Shown one piece after another: positions 1-11,250 of a DNA stretch of 64,000 nt. The DNA is from Arion vulgaris (taxonomy: Eukaryota > Mollusca > Gastropoda > Stylommatophora > Arionidae), in contig CM036762.1 of NCBI GenBank assembly GCA_020796225.1, positions 16,842,286-16,906,285 of the forward strand. Reading direction: 5' to 3'. The position numbers and the translations under genes were made by a program. Each line of letters starts with the position of its first letter. Position 1 is the first letter of the stretch. The notes beneath the pieces are model-generated. The model saw only the letters and a program-made list of their open reading frames with translations, was not told the origin of the DNA and did no database searches.

Positions 1-2150
1 CTCCGCAGAAATAGACCTGACGAGAGTATTGCACAAATCATGAGCTCCATATGACTCGGTCCCTCTCCGCAGAAATAGACCTGACGAGAGTATTGCACAA
101 ATCATGAACTCCATATGACTCGGTCCCTCTCCGCAGAAATAGATCTGACGAGAGTATTGCACAAATCATGAGCTCCATATGACTCGTTCCCTCTCCGCAG
201 AAATAGACCTGACGAGAGTATTACACAAATCATGAACTCCATATGACTCGGTCCCTCTCCGCAGAAATAGACCTGACGAGAGTATTGCACAAATCATGAA
301 CTCCATATGACTCGGTCCCTCTCCGCAGAAATAGATCTGACGAGAGTATTGCACAAATCATGAACTCCATATGACTCGGTCCCTCTCCGCAGAAATAGAC
401 CTGACGAGAGTATTGCACAAATCATGAACTCCATATGACTCGGTCCCTCTCCGCAGAAATAGATCTGACGAGAGTATTGCACAAATCATGAGCTCCATAT
501 GACTCGTTCCCTCTCCGCAGAAATAGACCTGACGAGTATTACAAATCATGAACTCCATATGACTCGGTCCTCTCCGCAGAAATAGACCTGACGAGAGTAT
601 TGCACAAATCATGAACTCCATATGACTCGGTCCCTCTCCGCAGAAATAGATCTGACGAGAGTATTGCACAAATCATGAACTCCATATGACTCGGTCCCTC
701 TCCGCAGAAATAGATCTGACGAGAGTATTGCACAAATCATGAGCTCCATATGACTCGGTCCCTCTCCGCAGAAATAGATCTGACGAGAGTATTGCACAAA
801 TCATGAACTCCATATGACTCGGTCCCTCTCCGCAGAAATAGACCTGACGAGAGTATTGCACAAATCATGAACTCCATATGACTCAGTCCTCTCGCAGAAA
901 TAGACCTGACGAGAGTATTACACAAATCATGAACTCCATATGACTCGGTCCTCTCGCAGAAATAGACCTGACGAGAGTATTGCACAAATCATGAACTCCA
1001 TATGACTCGTTCCCTCTCCGCAGAAATAGATCTGACGAGAGTATTGCACAAATCATGAGCTCCATATGACCTGTTCCTCTCCGCAGAAATAGACCTGACG
1101 AGAGTATTGCACAAATCATGAACTCCATATGACTCGGTCCCTCTCCGCAGAAATAGATCTGACGAGAGTATTGCACAAATCATGAGCTCCATATGACTCG
1201 TTCCCTCTCCGCAGAAATAGACCTGACGAGAGTATTGCACAAATCATGAACTCCATATGACTCGGTCCCTCTCCGCAGAAATAGACCTGACGAGAGTATT
1301 GCACAAATCATGAACTCCATATGACTCGGTCCCTCTCCGCAGAAATAGATCTGACGAGAGTATTGCACAAATCATGAGCTCCATATGACTCGTTCCCTCT
1401 CCGCAGAAATAGATCTGACGAGAGTATTGCACAAATCATGAACTCCATATGACTCGGTCCCTCTCCGCAGAAATAGACCTGACGAGAGTATTGCACAAAT
1501 CATGAGCTCCATATGACTCGGTCCCTCTCCGCAGAAATAGATCTGACGAGAGTATTGCACAAATCATGAGCTCCATATGACTCGGTCCCTCTCCGCAGAA
1601 ATAGATCTGACGAGAGTATTGCACAAATCATGAGCTCCATATGACTCGTTCCCTCTCCGCAGAAATAGACCTGACGAGAGTATTACACAAATCATGAACT
1701 CCATATGACTCGTTCCTCTCCGCAGAAATAGACCTGACGAGAGTATTACACAAATCATGAACTCCATATGACTCGGTCCCTCTCCGCAGAAATAGATCTG
1801 ACGAGAGTATTGCACAAATCATGAGCTCCATATGACTCGGTCCCTCTCCGCAGAAATAGATCTGACGAGAGTATTGCACAAATCATGAACTCCATATGAC
1901 TCGGTCCCTCTCCGCAGAAATAGATCTGACGAGAGTATTGCACAAATCATGAGCTCCATATGACTCGGTCCCTCTCCGCAGAAATAGACCTGACGAGAGT
2001 ATTGCACAAATCATGAGCTCCATATGACTCGTTCCCTCTCCGCAGAAATAGACCTGACGAGAGTATTGCACAAATCATGAGCTCCATATGCTCGTTCCTC
2101 TCCGCAGAAATAGACCTGACGAGAGTATTACACAAATCATGAACTCCGTA
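1..2150 (-). repeat. 64-bp satellite grown inside SINE-A
   Basis: About 33 head-to-tail copies of a 64-base unit run from the first base of the window, so the array extends beyond it. The unit corresponds to an internal part of the tRNA-derived SINE called SINE-A here: single-copy versions on the same strand occur near 30775-30850 and 57915-57995, with the same order of landmarks (ATATGACTCGGTCC, CTCCGCAGAAAT, GAGAGTATTGCAC, ATGAACTCCAT). A few units lack one to several bases. Because 64 is one more than a multiple of three, a stop-free unit stays open through all frames in turn, giving many short spurious reading frames. Confidence 0.93.
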
Positions 2151-2257
2151 GCTCTGGGAACAATCCTACGGTTTTATGGGGGAAAAAATCACCTGTTCAA
2201 AAATCTGTGATGGCTGTATTCGAACCAACGAGCTTCGGAACGTAAGGAATGGTTAAC
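2130..2257 (-). mobile_element. SINE-A 5' part (tRNA-like head)
   Basis: Directly after the last 64-base unit the sequence continues as the rest of SINE-A read on the minus strand: an AACAATCCTA segment, then a box-B-like stretch (GTTCGAA on the plus strand near 2218 in TATTCGAACCAACGAGC), then the SINE start. This continuity shows that the 64-base array lies inside one SINE copy. Confidence 0.75.
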
Positions 2258-4535
2258 CTTTAACTATAGAGACCTCAGTGTTATGTTAATTGTGGAGTAG
2301 AAATAGAAATCTTTAACTATAGAGACCTCAGTGTTATGTTAATTGTGGAGTAGAAATAGAAATCTTTAACTATAGAGACCTCAGTGTTATGTTAATTGTG
2401 GAGTAGAAATAGAAATCTTTAACTATAGAGACCTCAGTGTTATGTTAATTGTGGAGTAGAAATAGAAATCTTTAACTATAGAGACCTCAGTGTTATGTTA
2501 ATTGTGGAGTAGAAATAGAAATCTTGAACTATAGAGACCTCAGTGTTATGTTAATTGTGGAGTAGAAATAGAAATCTTTAACTATAGAGACCTCAGTGTT
2601 ATGTTAATTGTGGAGTAGAAATAGAAATCTTTAACTATAGAGACCTCAGTGTTATGTTAATTGTGGAGTAGAAATAGAAATCTTTAACTATAGAGACCTC
2701 AGTGTTATGTTAATTGTGGAGTAGAAATAGAAATCTTTAACTATAGAGACCTCAGTGTTATGTTAATTGTGGAGTAGAAATAGAAATCTTTAACTATAGA
2801 GACCTCAGTGTTATGTTAATTGTGGAGTAGAAATAGAAATATTTAACTATAGAGACCTCAGTGTTATGTTAATTGTGGAGTAGAAATAGAAATCTTTAAC
2901 TATAGAGACTCAGTGTTATGTTAATTGTGGAGTAGAAATAGAAATCTTTAACTATAGAGACCTCAGTGTTATGTTAATTGTGGAGTAGAAATAGAAATCT
3001 TTAACTATAGAGACTTCGGTGTTATGTTAATTGTGGAGTAGAAATAGAAATCTTTAACTATAGAGACCTCAGTGTTATGTTAATTGTGGAGTAGAAATAG
3101 AAATCTTTAACTATAGAGACCTCAGTGTTATGTTAATTGTGGAGTAGAAATATAAATCTTTAACTATAGAGACCTCAGTGTTATGTTAACTGTGGAGTAG
3201 AAATAGAAATCTTTAACTATAGAGACCTCAGTGTTATGTTAATTGTGGAGTAGAAATAGAAATCTTTAACTATAGAGACCTCAGTGTTATGTTAATTGTG
3301 GAGTAGAAATAGAAATCTTTAACTATAGAGACCTCAGTGTTATGTTAATTGTGGAGTAGAAATAGAAATCTTTAACTATAGAGACCTCAGTGTTATGTTA
3401 ATTGTGGAGTAGAAATAGAAATCTTTAACTATAGAGACCTCAGTGTTATGTTAATTGTGGAGTAGAAATAGAAATCTTTAACTATAGAGACTTCGGTGTT
3501 ATGTTAATTGTGGAGTAGAAATAGAAATCTTTAACTATAGAGACCTCAGTGTTATGTTAATTGTGGAGTAGAAGTAGAAATCTTTAACTATAGAGACCTC
3601 AGTGTTATGTTAATTGTGGAGTAGAAATAGAAATCTTGAACTATAGAGACCTCAGTGTTATGTTAATTGTGGAGTAGAAATAGAAATCTTTAACTATAGA
3701 GACCTCAGTGTTATGTTAATTGTGGAGTAGAAATAGAAATCTTTAACTATAGAGACCTCAGTGTTATGTTAACTGTGGAGTAGAAATAGAAATCTTTAAC
3801 TATAGAGACCTCAGTGTTATGTTAATTGTGGAGTAGAAATAGAAATCTTTAACTATAGAGACCTCAGTGTTATGTTAATTGTGGAGTAGAAATAGAAATC
3901 TTTAACTATAGAGACCTCAGTGTTATGTTAATTGTGGAGTAGAAATAGAAATCTTTAACTATAGAGACCTCAGTGTTATGTTAATTGTGGAGTAGAAATA
4001 GAAATCTTTAACTATAGAGACCTCAGTGTTATGTTAATTGTGGAGTAGAAATAGAAATCTTTAACTATAGAGACTTCGGTGTTATGTTAATTGTGGAGTA
4101 GAAATAGAAATCTTTAACTATAGAGACCTCAGTGTTATGTTAATTGTGGAGTAGAAGTAGAAATCTTTAACTATAGAGACCTCAGTGTTATGTTAATTGT
4201 GGAGTAGAAATAGAAATCTTTAACTATAGAGACCTCAGTGTTATGTTAATTGTGGAGTAGAAATAGAAATCTTTAACTATAGAGACCTCAGTGTTATGTT
4301 AATTGTGGAGTAGAAATAGAAATCTTTAACTATAGAGACCTCAGTGTTATGTTAATTGTGGAGTAGAAATAGAAATCTTTAACTATAGAGACCTCAGTGT
4401 TATGTTAATTGTGGAGTAGAAATAGAAATCTTTAACTATAGAGACATCAGTGTTATGTTAATTGTGGAGTAGAAATAGAAATCTTTAACTATAGAGACAT
4501 CAGTGTTATGTTAATTGTGGAGTAGAAATAGAAAT
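2258..4535. repeat. 53-bp satellite, about 43 copies
   Basis: The unit begins CTTTAACTATAGAGACCTC and continues with a 34-base AT-rich part ending TAGAAATAGAAAT. Units are highly uniform; single variants such as CTTCGG for CTCAGT recur at intervals, which suggests blocks of several units were copied together. The first 20 bases or so match the reverse complement of the SINE-A start (compare GAGGTCTCTGTGGCTAAGTG at 38169), so the unit seems to be SINE head plus flanking DNA. Confidence 0.93.
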
Positions 4536-5050
4536 CGATTGTAACATCTATTCGAATGAACAATAAAATTAGCAAACATATAAAAGTAAAACAATCAGCA
4601 CAGAAAAATGTTTTTTTCAATTCTACATCTTTAATAATATACATATACACTAAATTGTTAATGAAAAACCAAAGATGGCAGTGGCAAATTCCATCAGATG
4701 AATTGATTCAATATTGATAAATAGATAGCTTGATATACTTGCCGTTCATTTGTATGGCCAAAATGCAATTACAGTAGCAATTAATGATTAAGTATCTACA
4801 CATAGTGCTGGGAGGTATCAAGAAGAGATCAGTTAAGAAATGAAGACATCAGGGGAAAAATGTGGTTACATCAGCAGTATTGAACATCATCAAGACACAA
4901 CAGATGAAATGTAAGCAGATTACCAACATACATTGCGTTAAAGAGTTATGCTACTATGATACAGTTGAAACCATACATATGGTCGTTCACGCAAAAGGTG
5001 GACTAAATAAATAACAGAGGCAGTGAAAGAAGCCATGTAAGAAGTGCAGA
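4536..5050 (+). mobile_element. AT-rich gap, then decayed LINE 3' fragment
   Basis: 4536-4790 is AT-rich with nothing recognised. From about 4800 the sequence resembles the C-terminal end of a LINE reverse transcriptase seen in better shape at 14735 and 54562 (blocks like AGAGATCAGTTAAGAAATGAAGACAT). It is too broken to translate across. Confidence 0.5.
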
Positions 5051-5084
5051 TAAGATCCATTTCTATAAATCGTTTCTTCTTCTT

Positions 5085-5330
5085 CTTCTTGTTTGCGTTC
5101 GTTCTTTACCACCAATTTTAATCACTCTTTGTGATATGTTTGATCTTTGCCAAGAACGTGTGTACATTGCACATTGGTTTGGTAGGCCCCTAAACGCATA
5201 GACTTCTACATGTTTAGGACATGTGCATCCGATTTCAGCCAAACCTCCTAGACGCCTCTTACGACATGCGTGGCAGGTAACAGTGTTTCTATTCTTTACA
5301 CCCCAAATTTGGGCCCCGGTAACCACTTGG
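5085..5330 (-). mobile_element. SINE-E copy with (GAA)n tail
   Basis: Read on the minus strand it starts near GCCCAAGTGGTTACCGGGGC, contains the block CGCATGTCGTAAGAGGCG, and ends GAACGCAAAC followed by AAGAAGAAGAAG. Related copies lie at 11515, 12490 (plus), 21700, 26693 and 56100. Confidence 0.75.
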
Positions 5331-5394
5331 GCAAAATCGTTTCTTATCCTGACGATGTAAAGCAGGGTTAGAGAAAGAAGAACAAATACTTATG

Positions 5395-5452
5395 GAAAAA
5401 CAGATGCATCACAAGTCCATCACAAGTCCATCACAAGTCCATCACAAGATTG
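5395..5452. repeat. Short tandem repeat, unit ATCACAAGTCC
   Basis: Four to five copies of an 11-base unit. No gene is seen in the surrounding 300 bases. Confidence 0.8.
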
Positions 5453-5630
5453 TGGCTCAAATGAAGAAACGAACAAGTCTTGATCTTCAGTCTTTGCACA
5501 AGTTCCACCATTCTTAGTTGACTCATGTCGTTATTTTGTATCAGGTACAGCAAGAGATGAAAGAAGTTAGATCGTTGTAAGACTGTCTTTAGTGTCTGAG
5601 GAAACGTGTTGAATTTGTTTAACTTTAAAA

Positions 5631-5835
5631 CGGGGTCTACATGGCAAATGGTTAAGTCGTTTGCATGTCGTTCTAATGTTTATAGTTTCGAATCCGGACC
5701 AAGTCACATGTGCAATTTTGTCATGTGATCCCTAGTTTTATACTCCGTATGCCATTTATGTCGACAGGGACGGGCCCATATGGGAAAACCCGGTGGAGTG
5801 AAGTCAATACTTCGCCTTTAGACCCTTTGAATGAA
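5631..5835 (+). mobile_element. SINE-A copy
   Basis: A tRNA-like head (GGTCTACATGGCAAATGGTTAAG, box B TTTCGAATCC) is followed by the SINE-A body (CACATGTGCAATTTTGTC, CGACAGGGACGG) and the 3' block ACCCGGTGGAGTGAAGTCAA. Confidence 0.8.
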
Positions 5836-5919
5836 AGCTTTGAGATCTTGCATGACATTGACACTCACAAAATGAAGAAATAAAGATGAGGTGCAACTGA
5901 CCAAGGTTACTCATCATCA

Positions 5920-6300
5920 AGGTGCGTATCCTTTATAGGACGTTGCTCTCTCTCTACAGCACATCTGAAATTCACTCTGTCTCTAGCCAGTTCAGCCACT
6001 TCGTCGATGGTCAAATTCATGGTTTCTTTAATATCTTGTAACCATCTTCTTCTTGGTTTGCCTCTGTGTCCTGGGACCATGCCCTCTAATATTGTTATCT
6101 CCAGGCCATCGTTACGCTTGATGTAACCAAAGTATCTAATTTATTTTGTATAGTATGTTGTTAGCCAATTGTCTTTAAAATTCAGTTCTTTCAGGACATC
6201 AGTGTTCTTTCTTTTTCTGTCCATGGTATTCGTAGGATCTTTCTGTAGCATTTAGTTTCGAAGGACTGGATTTTCGTTCTTGTTTTTGTGTTAACAACTT
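5920..6300 (-). mobile_element. LINE 3' end, reverse-transcriptase C-terminus
   Basis: Conceptual translation on the minus strand gives the typical LINE C-terminal pattern (YFGYIKRNDGLE, then ILEGMVPGHRGKPRRRW, then a conserved tail with VAELARDR). Frame breaks are present; it is a 5'-truncated dead copy. Confidence 0.75.
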
Positions 6301-6705
6301 GAAGGTTACTACAGCTACAGAAAGAAAGTTTATCATACAGATCATGGGTGAAAGTCTATAATTACAGACCATAGAATCTTATCATACAGGTCATGGTTAC
6401 TTATCATAATTATAAGTCAATTACTACATCAACATTGCACGTTCAATGTTAGCAACAAAAGCAACAAAATAAGTTAAAATATTCCAATGCATTCAGAAGG
6501 AAAAGCAGAGAAAAAAAGTGATAAGTTATATCTAGTATAATCAAAGTCAGAGTTAATATATATAGATATGGTGATCTAACAAGAATTCTTGAAAAACAGC
6601 GTTCATCTTAAATAAGTCAATGATACTAATTTCCTGCGTTTGAATGTCGGTCACATTAGCAACTACTGTATATAAACTTTTACTTGTTATGCGCATGATG
6701 TGTAA
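6301..6705. other. No gene recognised
   Basis: AT-rich sequence with a short local duplication (TATCATACAGRTCATGG near 6330 and 6380). No coding or RNA feature is supported. Confidence 0.6.
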
Positions 6706-6707
6706 GA

Positions 6708-6877
6708 GAGTCTCATTGGCGAAATGGTTAAGTCGTTTGCCCGTCGTACTGAAGGTTTGGGGTTTGAATCTGGACCGTGACACATGTGCAATTTTTTCAC
6801 GAGATCCCTAGAGATCCGAGATCCATATACAGCAGGCCATTTATGTCGACAATGGCGGAACCATATGGAGACCATTT
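6708..6877 (+). mobile_element. SINE-A copy
   Basis: tRNA-like head GAAATGGTTAAGTCGTTTGC with box B GGTTTGAATC, then CACATGTGCAATTTTTTCAC and a 3' part ending near CCATATGGAGACC. The body is shortened compared with 38166. Confidence 0.8.
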
Positions 6878-6899
6878 TTTTTATGATGTGTAAAACAAT

Positions 6900-7142
6900 G
6901 GTGGCGTCTGTGGCCTAGGGATAGTGACTCGGTCTATTAACCCCGACGTTCTGAGTTCGAATCACGCTGCGGACAGTTTGGTGGCAAATTGTTTCGTGTG
7001 GATTTTTACAAAAGGAAGATGACACCACCCGTTCAGAAAGCAATGGCAAACTACTGAACGTAATAATGCCTAGAAAAATAACAAACATCTTTAAAAAGCT
7101 GTGGTTGATTCGTAAAGTCATGTAAAGGATATGCAATTAACT
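6900..7142 (+). mobile_element. SINE-B copy with conserved core
   Basis: tRNA-like head (GGCCTAGGGATAGTGACTCG, box B AGTTCGAATC), then a core containing TTCAGAAAGCAATGGCAAAC and TGCCTAGAAAA, and a 3' part GTAAAGGATATGCAATTAAC. A second full copy is at 57606 and core pieces lie at 33355-33600. The core resembles SINE cores reused by many invertebrate SINEs. Confidence 0.85.
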
Positions 7143-7315
7143 TTAACTTAAAACAATGCACAGATTTCCATAGGTGTTACATGATATGGTGCGATTAATG
7201 GGTGTCATATATTATGTACATATTTCATAACTGATTCAAAATGAAAGGGAAAAAAATGCGATTAAGAACTGAACACATTTGATGGAAGGATATTGAGATG
7301 TACTGAAGTTTCATA

Positions 7316-7321
7316 TTTATT
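7316..7321 (-). promoter_or_regulatory. Candidate poly(A) signal of yellow gene A
   Basis: AATAAA on the minus strand, about 117 bases beyond the gene A stop codon. Confidence 0.45.
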
Positions 7322-7437
7322 TGCATCATTATTGGTGATCAATCGTCTAATGTGAGAGTAATAAGTATGCTCACTTGTTGAAGAGCAAGGCACTTTATGA
7401 TGATGATTTTATAACTTCACGAAAGTGTCATTCTGTG

Positions 7438-8568
7438 CTAGACCAAACTAATTATCAATGAAAAGAGCATTACTAAACACAAACTGTTTGTAGACAACGC
7501 TATCGCAGGCATTATTGTCCTAGCACTGTTTGTTGTCTTTGTTCTACTATCTGCCTGATACAAATAACTTGTTTCATTAACATATACTTTCCAAACCCTC
7601 ATGTAGGCATCTGCTTCATCTGGAAGACCTGACGAACCAGCGAAATCTTGAAGACGGTTAGAAATAAACCAAATCCATCCTCGCTCATCAAAACCGAAAG
7701 TGTCTGGCCACTGCATGGTGATGTTGTTTTCAACTAATTTAATTTGTGTACCTAAAGTTACCTTATTCATTCCTACTTTCTGCTGGGACATATCGCTTTC
7801 TGCGTCCCAATAATATACCGCATTAAGACCGACAGCTGTAAAATAAAGATGTTTGTTTCCGTGTCCCAAACCGTCAGTTTGGGACACTTTTCTCCCAACA
7901 AGCCTTACACCAGTCTGCCTAGGGTGATGTATATTCCTTAGTACCGATGTTGGGACTTGGTACAAATTGTAACCTCCAAGAGCGCAGTAATACACGTACT
8001 TGAAATCGGGAGACATTGCTATCCCATCAATAGCAACAGAAAAATTGTAATCCTTACCGTTGACACTAATTACTGATGCATTGCTTGCTTCTACTTCCAT
8101 AGAAGGGTCTTCTATATAACTTGCAGAACGGGATTGAAAATCATACGCTAAAATTCGATGTTCGTATGTGTTAGTAACATACGCATACCTCACTTTTCCT
8201 TCCACATAATCAAGAACGATATCATTCAAGAAGCTTTTTGTTTTACTGACAACATCGTCTGGAATTTCGTATTTTTGTAATTCTGTATCAGTATTGAGAT
8301 CGTATATGACTATTTTTGCAGGGCACAAGTTCTCGGAGTTTCCAATTCGGCCAGTGTCTATCACATACAAAAATCCTGTGTTTGAGTCAATCTCAATTCC
8401 TTGGACATACTGCAAGGCTTTACAGTCGCCTTGCTTCTGAGAGGCCCAGCTCGGATACGGGCGTAGTTTATTCTTACCATCTACTCTGACAACCTTGGCT
8501 AGAGTCACAGGGTGACCAGTAGTCCAGAACCATCGAGGTATAGTTAGGAAGACGTTATCTTTGTATAC
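7438..8568 (-). CDS. Yellow/MRJP-family gene A, exon 2 (main exon)
   Basis: This exon encodes 376 residues, nearly the whole yellow/MRJP domain, which folds as a six-bladed beta-propeller in known members. Insect members act in cuticle pigmentation, dopachrome conversion or as secreted ligand-binding proteins; which role applies here cannot be told. Visible family blocks, in order: VYKDNVFLTIPRW at the exon start, GIEIDSNTGFLYVIDTGR, CPAKIVIYDL, GIAMSPDFKYVYYCALGG, GRKVSQTDGLGHG, AVGLNAVYYWD, MQWPDTFGFDERGWIWF and RVWKVYVNETSY. There are several N-glycosylation sequons (NAS, NFS, NIT, NET). The 5' edge is set by a CCTAAG acceptor just before GTATAC, which joins the exon 1 end AAG in phase 0. 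The last 20 residues are hydrophobic and end the protein at a TAG, like a GPI signal. The frame is intact. Nearest relative: gene B at 41856-47016. Confidence 0.92.
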   Translation of the reverse strand, partial: VYKDNVFLTIPRWFWTTGHPVTLAKVVRVDGKNKLRPYPSWASQKQGDCKALQYVQGIEIDSNTGFLYVIDTGRIGNSENLCPAKIVIYDLNTDTELQKYEIPDDVVSKTKSFLNDIVLDYVEGKVRYAYVTNTYEHRILAYDFQSRSASYIEDPSMEVEASNASVISVNGKDYNFSVAIDGIAMSPDFKYVYYCALGGYNLYQVPTSVLRNIHHPRQTGVRLVGRKVSQTDGLGHGNKHLYFTAVGLNAVYYWDAESDMSQQKVGMNKVTLGTQIKLVENNITMQWPDTFGFDERGWIWFISNRLQDFAGSSGLPDEADAYMRVWKVYVNETSYLYQADSRTKTTNSARTIMPAIALSTNSLCLVMLFSLIISLV

Positions 8569-8734
8569 CTTAGGAGCAGAAAAATGTTAAAAATTGAGAC
8601 AATGGTTATATGTAAATTATTCGTGGGATAAATGTGTAAATTTACCTTACTATGGATATATTTTTCAAGTAAAAATATTAAACAACTTGAAACAGAATGG
8701 AATGGAATTAATAGGAAAATAAAGTTCACAGTAC

Positions 8735-10415
8735 TTCTTCTTCTTCTTCTGCGTTCAACTTTTGCTATGCGACTACTCCGGTATGTGTCATAAACAGGGC
8801 GGTGCGCTTGAGGTCTTCACCGGTTCCCCATAGTTTGTCTTGTAGTGTTGTTTCTGTTGGCCAGATCTCCAATCTCTCACTACTCAGACTAGGGCAGTCT
8901 TGCAGGATGTGCTCTGGGGACTGCTTTGGTGCTCCACAGGTGCAGGCGGCCGAGTCCCTGAGACCTATTCTGTGGAGGTGTGCTCTGAGACTGCAGTGTC
9001 CCGTTCTAAGTCTGAAGATTGTGGTCTGTGCTTTTCTGTTTAGTGTATTTATACTGTCGTGCTCTGGCCTGTATCCTCCATTTGTTTTTCTCCAGATCAT
9101 TTTCCTGGATTGTTTCAGGAGAGTCTTTGCTTCTGTAAAACTTTGTGTTGGGTGGTGTTGTGTTAGGCTCCCCGGCCTTTGCGAGTTTGTCAGCCTTTTC
9201 GTTTCCTGGTATGCCACAGTGAGCTGGTATCCACTGTTAGACCAGTTCGGATTTTTTTGACAACAAGCTGATATTTTGCCGTATGTCCTGAATGAGCTTG
9301 TCTTGTCTGGGACTTGAGATAGCCTGGAGAACGGATCTTGAGTCGCTAAAGACTGCAATATTTTTGCTGACACTTGCTGGTCGTTGAGAATCTGTATGGC
9401 TGCAAGAAGGGCTGTTGCCTCTGCTCTAAAGTTGGTGCATGTTTCTCCTGCTGCCAGAGAGTGTGTTTCTGTGATTCCTTGAGGGTGAGTGATGTAGATT
9501 CCGCTGCCTCCCTTTCTGGTAGCATCTGTGGCTGAGCTATCTGTGAACACATGTGTCCATGTGCTGGTGGGATATTGCTCTCGTAGCATTTGGAGTGAAA
9601 TGGCTCTTTGCTCTGTCTCTGTTTGTATTTTTTGGAGATTATTCCTGAGACTTCTAGGTGTATTTGGGCCGTGTTTTGGTAGCATGTCCATGGCTCTGGT
9701 ATTATGGGTTCCCACATTTCTGGGTCAGTTTCTAGAATGTCTGTATGTTGCATATGAAATTCTCTGGCCAGATGGTTGGGACTTTTCCTTGCAAGTCTGT
9801 TTTTGTTTTCTCTTGGAATTTTGTGTGTAGAGGGTGTTCTTTCAGCCGTTTTAGTTTTTCAAACTGGGTGAGTGTTTTAAATTTTAAAGAGTTCTAGAGG
9901 CTCTATGTCTGCGGTTTTTCCATTTCTACGATAGGACTGCTTTTCATTGCTCCCAGAGTTATTCTTAGGCCCATGTTTTGTACCTTGTCTAGTTTGTGTG
10001 TGTTTGTTTTGGCTGCTGTTGTCCAAGAGCTGGAGCCATATTCCATGATGGGTCTGACTGCTCCGTGAGACCTGCTTTAATATTTTTGAATTTGCGCCCA
10101 GGACGTGCCAGCTAGTTTCTTCATCACAGCAAGTCTTTGTATGGCTTTTCTTTGAATTTTGTCTATGTTTGGCTTCCAGGTAAGTCTGCTGTCTAGGGTG
10201 ATTCCAAGGAAGGTGGGTGTATCTGTTTGGGGTATTGTTTCGTTTTCTAAATTGATGGATACTTTTCCTTGTGTGGGGAGAGGAAAAGACAGTTGCTGTG
10301 GTTTTGTGTGGTTAATTTTGAGGCCCCAGCTTTTGTCCAGTTCTCCACTTTTTCCACTGTTTTTTGTAGTAAATGGGATGTTTTTTGAGTGTGTTCTGCA
10401 GCTGTCCAGATTGCA
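8735..10415 (-). mobile_element. LINE-A: 3' half with RNase H domain
   Basis: The minus strand encodes the end of a non-LTR retrotransposon. Between 10415 and 10080 lies the reverse-transcriptase C-terminus (FLGITLDSRLTWKPNID, RLAVMKKLAGTSW). 9715-8765 carries an RNase H domain with first Asp in VFTDSSATD and Glu in NFRAEATALLAA. A Cys-Cys-His-Cys C-terminal motif follows (CTCGAPKQSPEHILQDC). The part around the later catalytic residues is frame-shifted, so the enzyme is dead. The 3' end is a (GAA)n tail at about 8738-8752. The whole element lies in the gene A intron, on the same strand as the gene. Confidence 0.88.
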
Positions 10416-10417
10416 GG

Positions 10418-10565
10418 TACTAAGAGCATTCATATTCACAGTAGCAACGTATGTGATAGAAGCATGGTCATTTAACAAGGCAATGGAAAAACCAATATAT
10501 GTTTTTGAATACAAGTGTTAAAGAAGAGTTCCTTGTATAACATGGACAGAGAAGAAAACATGTAG
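10418..10565 (+). mobile_element. LINE-G fragment
   Basis: The plus strand encodes VLRAFIFTVATYVIEAWSFN, the LINE reverse-transcriptase C-terminal region also seen at 40590-41150. It abuts LINE-A head to head. Confidence 0.65.
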
Positions 10566-10654
10566 TCTTGGTGGTTTCCTTTATATTTGTCTAAAGGCCT
10601 ACATGCAAACAATGGACTTCATTCAGAGCCAACTATAAAGTTGGATGTGCTTCA

Positions 10655-10880
10655 TTGCACCAGGTTTTCTCATATGGCTCAGTGCCTCTCGGTAAAAATC
10701 TCACGTCACCGGCCAAGAATGTTGCACCAAGCACAAACTCCGTATCTCCAACAGCGATCTTTAGGGTCCCCGGAAAAAAAGGCACTTGTAAACTGTACGA
10801 CGCGGCCAGGATTCGTGAACATTACCTTCACCTTCAGAACGCAAGACAAGCGTCACGCTTCGCCTCAGAAAGTCAATATT
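10655..10880 (-). mobile_element. SINE-A copy
   Basis: Reverse-oriented SINE-A: CATATGGCTCAGTGCCTCTC, GAATGTTGCACCAAGCACAA, then a diverged tRNA-like head near GCGGCCAGGATTCGTGAAC. Confidence 0.7.
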
Positions 10881-10976
10881 TACATTTGTACGGAAGTCTT
10901 GAAATTCTTATACAATGACTTCATTCCGGCATATTTGTAGAACATATTTGTAAAGATTCACTATATACAGAACTGA

Positions 10977-11250
10977 GAGCCGCGGTAGCGTAGTTGTTAG
11001 TGAACTCGCTCTCAAGGCTGGTGGTCCGGGTTCAACTCCCTCAGTGGGCGTGGAATTTTTCCCGACCGCGACGGCTCTCAGGTCGACCCAGCCTCAATTG
11101 GGTACATTCTCTGGGAAGTAAAGGCGGCCGGCGTGATGCTGACCACATCACCCATCGTGTGCCGACGGTCAATGAAAAATGCAGGCCTAATACTGTATAC
11201 CACTATAGGTATAACACAATATACCACAAGGTATGAAAGGGTTCCTTTAC
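10977..11250 (+). mobile_element. SINE-D copy
   Basis: tRNA-like head GCCGCGGTAGCGTAGTTGTT with box B GGGTTCAACTCC, then a GC-rich body (GGTCGACCCAGCCTCAATTG, GGCGGCCGGCGTGATGCTGA) and the 3' end GTATGAAAGGGTTCCTTTAC followed by a T run. Further copies at 15400 and 39712, both reversed. Confidence 0.88.

Noticed and set aside
102..2135. Chain of overlapping 62-codon open frames (SRQVYFCGEGPSHMEF type)
   Set aside because: Shadows of the 64-bp SINE-derived satellite; each frame ends after three units.
1..4535. CRISPR-like array
   Set aside because: Units are uniform with no variable spacers, and the DNA is eukaryotic.
8802..9830. Plus-strand 152- and 100-codon open frames
   Set aside because: Antisense of the LINE-A RNase H region; the minus strand carries the recognisable motifs.
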